A stretch of DNA of 16,172 bases from CADEFQ01 sp035342635 (GTDB lineage: Bacteria; Pseudomonadota; Gammaproteobacteria; Steroidobacterales; Steroidobacteraceae). The DNA lies in NCBI GenBank assembly GCA_035342635.1, contig DAOQXO010000056.1, positions 1 through 16,172 of the forward strand, in the 5' to 3' direction. The position numbers and the translations under genes are program-made. Positions within the stretch are counted from its first letter, which is position 1. The number at the start of each line of letters is the position of its first letter. This document shows positions 1-7,524 of this stretch, in pieces. A model generated the notes under the pieces. It was not told where the DNA came from and did no database searches. It saw only the letters and a program-made list of their open reading frames with translations.

Positions 1-339
1 ATGATCCTGATGGGCCAGAACCTCGGCGTCGGCATGGCAACCGTGGCCGCGGTGCTGGTCGGCTTCGCCTCGGGCGCCGAGACCGATCTCGTCGCATTCA
101 TGAGTGCCCGCTATTTCGGCCTGAAGCACTACGGGCGCATCTACGGCGTGCAGTATGCCGTGTTCGGCTTTGCATCCGGGATCGCCCCGGCGCTGTTCGG
201 TGGCATGTACGACCGTACCGGCAGCTACGATGCGATCCTGGTCATTGCGGCGATCGCCTTTGGCATCGGCGCGATGCTGATGCTCACGATGGGCAGGTAC
301 CCGGTCTTCACGCCGCCGCCGGCAGATACGCCCGCGTGA
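1..339 (+). CDS. MFS transporter, C-terminal fragment (5' end outside window)
   Basis: This is the last 112 residues of a major facilitator superfamily permease of the inner membrane. The visible part has hydrophobic helices at about residues 9-26, 46-66 and 78-97. Between them lies an MFS-like cytoplasmic loop, SARYFGLKHYGRIYG, followed by GGMYDRTGSY, a pattern common in the C-terminal six-helix half of organic-anion MFS carriers. The frame is open at base 1. The ATG there is probably an internal methionine, because a functional MFS protein needs about 400 residues and only about three helices are present. The substrate cannot be told. Its 3' end overlaps the convergent dehydrogenase gene by 32 bases (308-339). 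Confidence 0.8.
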   Translation: MILMGQNLGVGMATVAAVLVGFASGAETDLVAFMSARYFGLKHYGRIYGVQYAVFGFASGIAPALFGGMYDRTGSYDAILVIAAIAFGIGAMLMLTMGRYPVFTPPPADTPA

Positions 340-1336
340 GCTCCATCGAGACGTCCCACAGCCGTGCCGCGAGTTCGCGGTCCTCCATGTGTCCGCCCGG
401 CACCTCGGGATTGCAGTTCGCGAAATAGTATCCGCTGGCGCCAGCGAGGCGCGGTGACGTTGCGACATAGCATTGCGTCGCAGCGCCCGCGGGAATGCTT
501 TTCATGAAGCTCCAGCCGATCACCTCGCCGAGCCATTTTTTCCAGGGACTGAAGTGCCGGCCGAGGTTCGTCCTGATGATGCCCGGATGCACGGAATTCG
601 AGGTCGCGCCGGTGCCCCGCAGCCGCCGCGCGAGTTCGAGCGAGAACAGCCCGTTGGCCAGCTTGCTCTGCCCGTAGGCGCGGTTCGGATCGTATTCGCC
701 GCGCGCGCCGGACAGATTGTCGAATTCGATCCCGCCGGGCGGCGCCCAGAGGTAGCCGCGGCTCGACACCACCACCACCCTGCCCTCGCGGGCTGACAGC
801 ACGGCGTCGAGCAGGCGATTGACGAGCACGAAGTGGCCGAGATGGTTGGTCACGAAATGCTTCTCGATGCCGTACACCTGCTCGAGTCTCGGCAGGGCCA
901 TCACGCCGGCGTTGCAGACGAGCATGTCGAGCGGTGTGCCGAGGCGGCGAACCTCATCGGCGCAGGCGGCCACCGACTCGAAGTCGGTCAGTTCGAGCGC
1001 GAGCGGCGTGGCGCGTCCGCCCGCCGCGGCGCAGGCCGCAACGGCCTTCTCGCGCGTGCGCGCCGTGCCGAGCACGTGGGCCCCGCGCAGCGTCAGCACG
1101 CGCAGGGTCTCGGCGCCGAGGCCGGAGCTGACGCCGGTGACCAGCGCCACCTTGCCGGTGAGATCCAGCCCGGCGGTCACTTCCTCGGCCGTGGAGTCCC
1201 TGCCGAACGGACCCACCGGCGCGCCTGCGGGCACCTGCGGTGCGCTGCGCGTGCGCCAGGCACGCCGCGCGACGAGCGCGCCGGCACCGGCTATCGCCAC
1301 CGCCCCTGCCACCGCCAGTGCACTGCGCCGGTTCAT
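308..1336 (-). CDS. Short-chain dehydrogenase/reductase with N-terminal membrane anchor
   Basis: A 342-residue NAD(P)-dependent oxidoreductase of the classical SDR fold, closest in pattern to retinol dehydrogenase/WW-domain-oxidoreductase-like members. Visible features are the cofactor motif TGVSSGLG (67-74), CNAGV (141-145), the structural Asn in TNHLGHF (164), the catalytic serine in VVVSSRGY (191/192), and the catalytic pair YGQSK (Tyr221, Lys225). Residues 1-24 form an Arg-led hydrophobic segment (MNRRSALAVAG...), so the enzyme is probably membrane-anchored or exported. The frame is open further upstream to 1444, but that stretch overlaps the phospholipase D gene and is not SDR-like. ATG at 1336 lies 7 bases after that gene's stop, so the two probably form an operon. 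The substrate is unknown. Confidence 0.9.
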   Translation of the reverse strand: MNRRSALAVAGAVAIAGAGALVARRAWRTRSAPQVPAGAPVGPFGRDSTAEEVTAGLDLTGKVALVTGVSSGLGAETLRVLTLRGAHVLGTARTREKAVAACAAAGGRATPLALELTDFESVAACADEVRRLGTPLDMLVCNAGVMALPRLEQVYGIEKHFVTNHLGHFVLVNRLLDAVLSAREGRVVVVSSRGYLWAPPGGIEFDNLSGARGEYDPNRAYGQSKLANGLFSLELARRLRGTGATSNSVHPGIIRTNLGRHFSPWKKWLGEVIGWSFMKSIPAGAATQCYVATSPRLAGASGYYFANCNPEVPGGHMEDRELAARLWDVSMELTRAYLPAAA

Positions 1337-1343
1337 CGCGTGC

Positions 1344-2921
1344 TCAGATCTGGCTCTCGAGGAACGGCAACAGTCCCAGGAACCACGCCGAGAAGCGCTT
1401 CCACCGCGAGGTATCGGGCTCATGCGTGAAACGCAACTCGCCATCGAGATTCTCGCCGGTCCATATCAGGGCGTCGTTCTGCGCATCGGGACCGTCACGC
1501 AGGGTCACCTCGTAACTCAGGGACTTCCCGGTCGCGAGCCGGTAGATACGCCGCAGCTGCGCAGCGAGCGCCTCGCTCTCGATCAGTATGCCGATCTCGG
1601 TGTTGCGCTCGATGGAGCGCGGATCGAAATTGATCGATCCGACGAACAGCTTGCGCTGGTCGATGATCAAGTACTTGGCGTGCAGGCTCACGTACTCGGA
1701 ACCGAAGCGGCGCCGGTTCTTGCGGCGCGAGCTCAGCTCCGAGGTCACGCGCAGTTCGTGCAGGCGCACGCCGCCTCGCAGCAGCGGCGCCCGGTAGCGC
1801 GCGTAGCCGCTGTGCACCACCGCCACGTCATTGGCCGCGAGCGAGTTGGTCATGACCGAGATCGCCACCCCTTTGCCGGCAAGCCCGGTAAGCACTTCGA
1901 CTCCCGCCTTGCCCGGCACGAAGTACGGCGAGCTAACCAGCAGCTCGTGGCTGGTATCCGTGGTGCTCTGCTGCAGCTCCTCGATCAGGAAGCCGGCCCG
2001 ATCGCCCGCTTCGGCCTCCATCTTCGAGGGATCGTCCACGAGCACCCGGGCCTTGCCGAACTCGAGCGGCAGCGTGCGCGCATCGAGCTGTTGCGCGAGC
2101 TGCGAGCCCTCGAGCGCCTGCACGTACCGCGAGTCGGCGAGGCGCTCGCGATGCGCGCCCAGCGCCTCGCGTGCGGCGCGCATGTCCGCTTCGGTCGGGT
2201 CCTGTTCGGTCAGTGCGGCCGCCGGCACCGCCCACTTGCTGTTCCAGTAATCGTCGAACGACTGCGATGCCTCCGCCGCGACCGGCCCGATGCCGAGCAC
2301 GTCGAGGTCGCGGAAGTTCATCTGCGTCTTCAGGTCGAAGTACTCGTCGCCGATGTTGCGCCCGCCGACGATAACGGCGTGGTTGTCCGCCGCGAACAGC
2401 TTGTTGTGCATGCGACGATTCAGCCTGCCGGGATTCAGCAGGAAATCGACCGCGCGGCCGACCACGCCGCTGCGGCGCGTCCATGGATTGAACAGCCGCA
2501 CCTCGATGTGCGGATGCGCGTCGAGGGTTGCGATCGCCCGATCGTTCGGCGCCGCATAGATGTCGTCGAGCAGGATGCGCACGCGCACGCCGCGGTCGGC
2601 GGCATCCAGCAGTTCACCAACCAGCAGCCGGCCGGTATCATCGGCGTTGATCATGTAGTACTGCAGGTCGAGCGAGCGCTCGGCCGCGCGCACCAGGTAG
2701 ACGCGCGCAACGAATGCCCCGACGCCGTCGGCCAGCATGTGGAAGCCCGACTCGCCCTCCCCGGCGCGCTGCATCGCGGGGAACAGTTCGTGGACCATGG
2801 TTGGGTTCCCGTCGACTATCGCCACCGAGTCTTCACGCGGATAGTCGAGGTCGAGCGTCTGGCAGGCCGCGAGCAACGGCAGCAGCAATGGCGCGAAGCC
2901 AGGCAGCAGTCGGCACGTCAA
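1344..2921 (-). CDS. Phospholipase D family lipoprotein (cardiolipin-synthase-like)
   Basis: A 525-residue two-domain phospholipase D superfamily protein, expected to hydrolyse or transfer phosphatidyl groups. Both HKD motifs are intact: HNKLFAADNHAVIVGGRN (His172, Lys174, Asp179) and LHAKYLIIDQRKLFVGSINF (His414, Lys416, Asp421). The N terminus is a lipoprotein signal: hydrophobic LLPGFAPLLLPLL, then lipobox LAAC with Cys20. The mature protein would therefore be lipid-anchored in the periplasm, unlike typical cardiolipin synthases, which have two N-terminal transmembrane helices. I chose the TTG start at 2921 because GGAGGG lies 5 bases upstream; a GTG at 2936 would add five residues and contains that ribosome site. 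It probably leads an operon with the SDR gene. Periplasmic lipid remodelling is an inference. Confidence 0.88.
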   Translation of the reverse strand: MTCRLLPGFAPLLLPLLAACQTLDLDYPREDSVAIVDGNPTMVHELFPAMQRAGEGESGFHMLADGVGAFVARVYLVRAAERSLDLQYYMINADDTGRLLVGELLDAADRGVRVRILLDDIYAAPNDRAIATLDAHPHIEVRLFNPWTRRSGVVGRAVDFLLNPGRLNRRMHNKLFAADNHAVIVGGRNIGDEYFDLKTQMNFRDLDVLGIGPVAAEASQSFDDYWNSKWAVPAAALTEQDPTEADMRAAREALGAHRERLADSRYVQALEGSQLAQQLDARTLPLEFGKARVLVDDPSKMEAEAGDRAGFLIEELQQSTTDTSHELLVSSPYFVPGKAGVEVLTGLAGKGVAISVMTNSLAANDVAVVHSGYARYRAPLLRGGVRLHELRVTSELSSRRKNRRRFGSEYVSLHAKYLIIDQRKLFVGSINFDPRSIERNTEIGILIESEALAAQLRRIYRLATGKSLSYEVTLRDGPDAQNDALIWTGENLDGELRFTHEPDTSRWKRFSAWFLGLLPFLESQI

Positions 2922-2926
2922 TGTTG

Positions 2927-2932
2927 CCCTCC
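2927..2932 (-). promoter_or_regulatory. Ribosome binding site selecting a TTG start for the phospholipase D lipoprotein
   Basis: On the minus strand GGAGGG sits 5 bases before TTG at 2921. It is a near-perfect Shine-Dalgarno match, whereas the GTG at 2936 has none. The TTG start gives a textbook lipoprotein signal and leaves a 59-bp divergent gap to the kinase gene in which promoters can fit. Confidence 0.6.
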
Positions 2933-2967
2933 ACACTCATGCGCGGACACACTAGCGTATCGCAAAC

Positions 2968-2971
2968 GAGG
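2968..2971 (+). promoter_or_regulatory. Ribosome binding site for the histidine kinase (TTG start)
   Basis: GAGG lies 9 bases upstream of TTG at 2981. The only nearby ATG in frame, at 2939, has no purine-rich site before it, and starting there would leave almost no space to the divergent gene. This supports, but does not prove, the TTG start. Confidence 0.45.
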
Positions 2972-2980
2972 TTATCCCGG

Positions 2981-4105
2981 TTGAACACCCCAACCCCCGC
3001 CGACGCACAGGCCCTGCTGCGCGAGGCGCAGGAAATCGCACAGCTCGGCAACACCGAGTTCTTCGTGCCTGACAACGGCGTGAACTACTGGTCGCCGCAG
3101 GTCTACCGGATGCTCGGCATCGACCCGACCGAGGCGCCCTCGCACCTGCGCATCTTCGAGGGCGTGCATCCCGAGGATCGCGACCGCTGCCTGTTGGCCT
3201 GGTCGCGGGCGATCCGCGGTACCGGCAGGCTGGACCTCAGCTATCGCTACGTGCGGCCCGACGGCACGGTGCGCCACATCGACGCGCGTTACCGGCTCTC
3301 GCGCACCGCCGGGGGCGCACTACGCGCGGTCGGCACGCTGCACGACGTGACCGAGCGCAGGACCGCCGAAGAGGCGGCACGGCGTGCGCAGGCGCGCCTT
3401 GCCGACGTCGGCCGGCTGGCCACGCTCGGCGAGATCGCCGCCGCGCTGTCGCACGAGCTGAACCAGCCGCTGTCCGCGATCGTGAACTATGCCCGCGCCT
3501 GCGACCGGTTGCTCGAGGCGCCGCAGCCGGACGTGGCCGAGGTGAAGGCCGCGCTCGGCGAGATATCCTCGCAGGCGATGCGCGCCGGCGAGATCATCCA
3601 CCGGCTGCGCGGCATGGTGCGCCATCGCGACACGCTCCGTACCGTCGTGTCCGCCAACGACCTGGTGCGTGACCTGCTGGCGTTGCTGGAGATGGATACC
3701 CGCGCCAGCGGCTGCGCGCTGCGGCTCGAACTCGCGCCCGATCTGCCTCTCGTGCTGGTCGATGGCGTGCAGATCCAGCAGGTCATCGTCAATCTCGTAC
3801 ACAATGCCGCCGAAGCACTGCTGGTGGCAGGCGAACCGGGAGGAGAAGTCGTGATCAGGACCGCGCGCAGCGACGACGGCCAGGTGGTGATGAGCGTGGC
3901 CGACAACGGACCGGGCCTCGCGCCGGGCGCCGAAGCGCGCGTGTTCGAGCCTTTCTTCACCACCAAGGCCGACGGAACGGGGCTCGGCCTGCCCATCAGC
4001 CGCTCGATCCTGGACGCGCACCATAGCCAGCTCACCTACCAGGCCAACACACCGCGCGGGGTGCGCTTTTCCTTCACACTACCCGTCGCGCCGGAGCTTT
4101 CATGA
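2981..4105 (+). CDS. PAS-domain sensor histidine kinase (FixL/TodS-type)
   Basis: A soluble sensor kinase of 374 residues with no transmembrane segment. A PAS domain of the PAS_3 kind spans about 36-126 (YWSPQVYRMLGI to GTLHDVTERR). Next come the dimerisation/phosphoacceptor helix with H-box ALSHELNQPLSAI (His158) and an HATPase domain with N-box QQVIVNLVHNAAEAL (Asn271, Asn275), G1 DNGPGL (308-313), F-box FEPFFTTK and G2 GTGLGL. It autophosphorylates and should phosphorylate the response regulator translated from the overlapping ATGA at its 3' end. I see no evidence for a FixL-like haem site, so the signal is unknown. The start is TTG 2981 with upstream GAGG; ATG 2939 would add 14 residues. 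The longer open frame back to 2714 runs over the phospholipase gene and is rejected. Confidence 0.9.
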   Translation: MNTPTPADAQALLREAQEIAQLGNTEFFVPDNGVNYWSPQVYRMLGIDPTEAPSHLRIFEGVHPEDRDRCLLAWSRAIRGTGRLDLSYRYVRPDGTVRHIDARYRLSRTAGGALRAVGTLHDVTERRTAEEAARRAQARLADVGRLATLGEIAAALSHELNQPLSAIVNYARACDRLLEAPQPDVAEVKAALGEISSQAMRAGEIIHRLRGMVRHRDTLRTVVSANDLVRDLLALLEMDTRASGCALRLELAPDLPLVLVDGVQIQQVIVNLVHNAAEALLVAGEPGGEVVIRTARSDDGQVVMSVADNGPGLAPGAEARVFEPFFTTKADGTGLGLPISRSILDAHHSQLTYQANTPRGVRFSFTLPVAPELS

Positions 4106-4722
4106 AGAACGAAACACCCACGGTATTCATCATCGATGACGATGACGCGGCCAGGAGCTCGTTGCGCCTGCTGCTCAAGTCCTATGGCCTGGAGACGCAG
4201 CTGTGCGCATCGGCGGAGGAGTTTCTCGCCAACCACGACCCTGATCGCCCGGGCTGCATCGTGCTCGATGTGCGCATGCCCGGCATGAGCGGCATCGAGC
4301 TGCAGCAGCAGCTGAATGCGCGCGGCGCGACGATCCCGATCGTGTTCATCACCGGCCACGGCGATGTGCCGATGGCCGTGGAGGCCATGCAGGCCGGCGC
4401 CTTCGATTTCCTGCAGAAACCGTTCGACGACAACGACCTGATCGCCCGCGTGCAGCGCGCGATCGAGCACAACGCGACCCAGCGGGCCCGGCACCACACC
4501 CGCCAGGACACGCGCGAGCGTCTCGGCACACTCACGCCGCGCGAGCGCGACGTGCTCGACCTGGTGGTCGTCGGCAAGGCCAACAAGGTGATCGCGGCCG
4601 ACCTCGGGCTGAGTCAGCGCACCGTGGAGATCCACCGCGCGCGCGTCATGGAGAAGATGGATGCCGCGTCGCTCGCACAGCTGGTGCGCATGGTGCTCGA
4701 CCTCGAGCGCGAGGGCGACTGA
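4102..4722 (+). CDS. Two-component response regulator, FixJ/LuxR (NarL-like HTH) family
   Basis: A 206-residue transcriptional regulator with an N-terminal receiver and a C-terminal LuxR-type helix-turn-helix. Receiver residues are all present: acidic pocket IDDDD (11-15), phosphoacceptor Asp56 in IVLDVRMPGMSG, Thr84 in FITGHGDVPM and Lys106 in FLQKPFDD. The DNA-binding part is LTPRERDVLDLVV...LGLSQRTVEIHRARV (about 144-183). The layout and sequence style match FixJ/StyR/TodT-type partners of PAS kinases. The ATG overlaps the kinase stop by four bases (ATGA), so the pair is translationally coupled. Its TGA is directly followed by the stop of the convergent ppc gene, with no base between. Target genes are not evident; the divergent phospholipase D/SDR pair is one candidate. 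Confidence 0.93.
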   Translation: MKNETPTVFIIDDDDAARSSLRLLLKSYGLETQLCASAEEFLANHDPDRPGCIVLDVRMPGMSGIELQQQLNARGATIPIVFITGHGDVPMAVEAMQAGAFDFLQKPFDDNDLIARVQRAIEHNATQRARHHTRQDTRERLGTLTPRERDVLDLVVVGKANKVIAADLGLSQRTVEIHRARVMEKMDAASLAQLVRMVLDLEREGD

Positions 4723-7449
4723 TCAGCCCGTGGTCTGCAGTCCCTGCGCGATGCCGCTGATGCTCACGAGCAATGCTTCGAACAGTTCACGGTCCTTGCG
4801 GCCGCCCGCGCGCCAGCGCGCGAGCAGGTCGACCTGCATCAGGTTCATCGGATCGACATAGGGGTTGCGCAGCTCGATCGCCCGCTGCAGCGTTGCATCG
4901 CCGTCGAGCAGGGCCGTGTGGCCCTTAATCGTGAGCACCGCCTCCGTGGCCCGCGAGTACTCCGCCGCAAGCGCCGCGAAGGGCGCCTCGCCCCCCTTGT
5001 ACAGCGCATCGTATGCGCGCGCGATATCGAGGTCCGTGCGTGCCAGCATCGCCTCCACGTCGTCGAGCAGCGTGCGCAGGAACGCCCACTGCCCGCAGGC
5101 GTCGCGCACGAAGTCGATGCCGTGTGTGGCGAGCAGCGCCGCGAAGCCGCTGCCCGCGCCGTACCAGCCAGGCAGCAGACAGCGTGTCTGCGACCACGCG
5201 AACACCCAGGGCACCGCCCGCAGCGCCCCGAATGAACGCGCCTCGTCCCGCCACGCGGGCCGCGAACCGATCTGCATCCGCTCGATCGCGTCGATCGGCG
5301 TGGCGGCCTGGAAGTAGTCGAAGAACCCGCCCTGCCCGTAGACCAGCTGCCGGTACGCTTCGCGGCTCGTATCCGCGAGTTGCTGCGCGGCCTCGATCAG
5401 TGCCGCGGGCACCGGCGCGGCAGTGCCGCGCTGCGCGGCGTGCGTCCCGAGCGCAAGTGCGCTGAAGGCCCGCTCGAGCGTGCGCAGCGCAATTGGCCGC
5501 AGGCCGTAGCTCTGGCTGATCACCTCGCCCTGTTCGGTCAGGCGCAGCACGCCGTTCACCGTCTCGGGAGGCGCTGCGCGCACCAGCGCGTCGATACGCC
5601 CGCCGCCGCGCGCGACGCTGCCGCCACGGCCGTGGAAGATCACGTGGCGCTCGTTGGCGTCGGTCAGCGTCGCGGCAAGGCTCTGCTCGGCCCTGTAGAC
5701 CGCGACGCGCGACGCACACAGTCCGCCTTCCTTGTTGGAGTCGGAATAGCCGACCATGACGCACTGACGTCGTCCGCGTGACTCGAGATGACGGCAGTAG
5801 AGCGGGTCGTCCAGCAGCCGGCGCATGACACCGGCGCACGCGCCCAGCGATTCGATGCTCTCGAATAGCGGGCACAGGTCGAGCGCCACCTCGCCGCTCG
5901 TCTTGTCGTAGGCCTGGGCCCAGCGGGCGATCAGCAGGGGCGCGAGCAGGTCATCGGCCGACTGCGTCGCGCTGACGACGTAGAAGCCGATGGCGTCGCG
6001 GCCGTAGCGGTGCCGCGCCTGCACGATCGCCTCGAATACGGCGACGGTGCGCTTGCCGAGGGCATCGAGCTCGCCGCGCGGGCCGAGATCGCGCTCGATC
6101 GCCGCGACGAGCGCGTCGTGGCGCTCCGCACCCGGGCGCTGCAGCCAGCGCGCATCGTCGAGGCCCTGTGCGAGCACGCGGTGATGGATGTGCGCATGCT
6201 GACGCACGTCGAGCGTCGCGAAGTGAAAGCCGAAGGTCTCGACCCGCCGGATCAGGCGCCGCACGAGCTGCAGGCCGGCGTTGCGGCCGCGATTGCCGGC
6301 GAGGCTGACCGCGATCAGGCCGAGGTCATCGAGCAGTTGCCGCGGGTTCTCGTAGGCCTGCGCGCGACCCTCGTACGTGCACCGGAGGCGCTCGCAGACC
6401 TGGCCGAGGAACACGCGGTAGGGCATGCGGTCGTGGCGCGCCGGCGTGCTGACCTGCGCGCCCGGAACGAGAGTCATGTAGCGCTCGATGCGCTGCGTCA
6501 GCGCCGGACTCACACCGATGCGACTTGCGCTCTGCGAGAGGATCTGCGCGAGGCGCTGACATTCCTCGAAGTAGGCGTTGACGATCACCTGCTGCTGGCG
6601 CGCCAGGGTCTCGCGGATCGTCTTGGCGTTGACGTCCGGATTGCCGTCCATGTCGCCGCCGACCCAGGTGCCGAAACGGATCAGCACCGGCAATTCGATC
6701 GTCTCGGCCGGCACCCCGTAGAGCTTCTCGAGCGCGAGCGCGATTTCGTCGTAGAACCCCGGCAGGACGCGGTACAGCACTTCGGCGATGTAGAAGATCA
6801 CATGCTCGCGCTCGTCGGCGACGGTGAGCCGGTCGCGCGGGTGGTCCTCCGTCTGCCACGCCGTGGTCATCTCCGTGCGCACGCGCCCCCAGAGGGCGCG
6901 CGTTTCCTGCGGTGTCAGCGTCGGATCGAGGCGATCGAGCAGCATCTCCGCGACGCGTTGCTGCTTGCGCAGGATCGTGCGGCGCGTGGACTCGGTCGGA
7001 TGCGCCGTGAACACCGGCTCGATGCGCAGCTTCGCGAGCAGCGCGAGCACCTCTTCCAGGCTTGCGCCTCCCGCATGCAGCGTGGCGAGCGCATCCTCGA
7101 CGCCGCCGGGTTGCGGACGCTCGCTGTCGGCCAGGAAGTACTCCTTGCGCCGACGGACTCGGTGGACTTTCTCGGCAAGGTTGACGGCCTGGAACCAGGC
7201 CGAGAAGGCACGCACCAGGTCGCGCGCCACGGCGGGGGGCCGGCCGCGCACGCGCACCGCGAGTTCCTCACCCGCCGCCGCGTCGCCGGCGCGGCGCGCG
7301 ATCGCGAGCACGCGGTCGCGTTCGACCATGTCCAGCAGGTCCTCGCCGCCCTGCTCGCGCAGGATCTCGCCGACGAGGCCGCCGAGGGCATGGACGTCAT
7401 CGCGGAGCGCCGCGTGACGGGGAGGAAATCGGATGTCGTCGCGCTTCAT
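4723..7449 (-). CDS. ppc: Phosphoenolpyruvate carboxylase
   Basis: The 908-residue cytosolic enzyme adds bicarbonate to phosphoenolpyruvate to give oxaloacetate, replenishing the TCA cycle. Signature elements are complete: VFTAHPTESTRRTI with catalytic His150, FGTWVGGDMDGNP (259-271), VMVGYSDSNKEGG (564-576), FHGRGGSVARGGG (605-617) and the C-terminal tail SGIAQGLQTTG, corresponding to the conserved xxNTG end. Length is slightly above the roughly 880 residues of E. coli Ppc. ATG 7449 is the only reasonable start: the frame is closed upstream by a stop at 7474-7476 with no start codon between, and the PPC-like ALRDDVHALG motif follows at residue 14. There is no Shine-Dalgarno sequence, because a 21-bp inverted-repeat arm abuts the ATG. 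The 3' end touches the response regulator stop. Confidence 0.98.
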   Translation of the reverse strand: MKRDDIRFPPRHAALRDDVHALGGLVGEILREQGGEDLLDMVERDRVLAIARRAGDAAAGEELAVRVRGRPPAVARDLVRAFSAWFQAVNLAEKVHRVRRRKEYFLADSERPQPGGVEDALATLHAGGASLEEVLALLAKLRIEPVFTAHPTESTRRTILRKQQRVAEMLLDRLDPTLTPQETRALWGRVRTEMTTAWQTEDHPRDRLTVADEREHVIFYIAEVLYRVLPGFYDEIALALEKLYGVPAETIELPVLIRFGTWVGGDMDGNPDVNAKTIRETLARQQQVIVNAYFEECQRLAQILSQSASRIGVSPALTQRIERYMTLVPGAQVSTPARHDRMPYRVFLGQVCERLRCTYEGRAQAYENPRQLLDDLGLIAVSLAGNRGRNAGLQLVRRLIRRVETFGFHFATLDVRQHAHIHHRVLAQGLDDARWLQRPGAERHDALVAAIERDLGPRGELDALGKRTVAVFEAIVQARHRYGRDAIGFYVVSATQSADDLLAPLLIARWAQAYDKTSGEVALDLCPLFESIESLGACAGVMRRLLDDPLYCRHLESRGRRQCVMVGYSDSNKEGGLCASRVAVYRAEQSLAATLTDANERHVIFHGRGGSVARGGGRIDALVRAAPPETVNGVLRLTEQGEVISQSYGLRPIALRTLERAFSALALGTHAAQRGTAAPVPAALIEAAQQLADTSREAYRQLVYGQGGFFDYFQAATPIDAIERMQIGSRPAWRDEARSFGALRAVPWVFAWSQTRCLLPGWYGAGSGFAALLATHGIDFVRDACGQWAFLRTLLDDVEAMLARTDLDIARAYDALYKGGEAPFAALAAEYSRATEAVLTIKGHTALLDGDATLQRAIELRNPYVDPMNLMQVDLLARWRAGGRKDRELFEALLVSISGIAQGLQTTG

Positions 7450-7519
7450 GGTGCCGGGTGATCGGTTATTAGGTCATTTGCCTGAAGCACAATAACCGAA
7501 TAACCGATCACCCGGCACC
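7450..7519. repeat. 70-bp inverted-repeat element (perfect 21-bp arms) between TonB receptor and ppc
   Basis: Positions 7450-7470 and 7499-7519 are exact reverse complements (21 of 21). The left arm begins GGTGCCGGG and ends TCGGTTATT; the 28-bp centre is AT-richer than its surroundings. The octamer AATAACCG is tandemly duplicated at 7491-7506, so the left arm can also pair with the inner copy. The element fills nearly the whole 75-bp gap: it starts one base before the ppc ATG and ends 5 bases short of the receptor stop. No run of T follows on either strand, so it does not look like an ordinary intrinsic terminator. It resembles small mobile palindromic elements (REP/MITE-like), but family membership cannot be shown from one copy. 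Confidence 0.85.
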
Positions 7520-7524
7520 GAGAC

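Noticed and set aside
819..2984. Plus-strand open frame of 721 codons opposite the SDR and phospholipase D genes
   Set aside because: It is antisense to two genes with intact catalytic motifs. Its translation is rich in Arg, Ala and His with no recognisable fold, as expected for an open shadow frame in GC-rich DNA.
6010..7461. Plus-strand open frame of 483 codons opposite ppc
   Set aside because: Shadow of ppc, whose motifs are complete. The product is low-complexity and unlike any family.
7450..7519. Intrinsic terminator for the TonB receptor gene
   Set aside because: The loop is 28 bases and no T-run follows the stem on the minus strand; the ppc ATG follows immediately. It is better described as a palindromic repeat element of unknown role.
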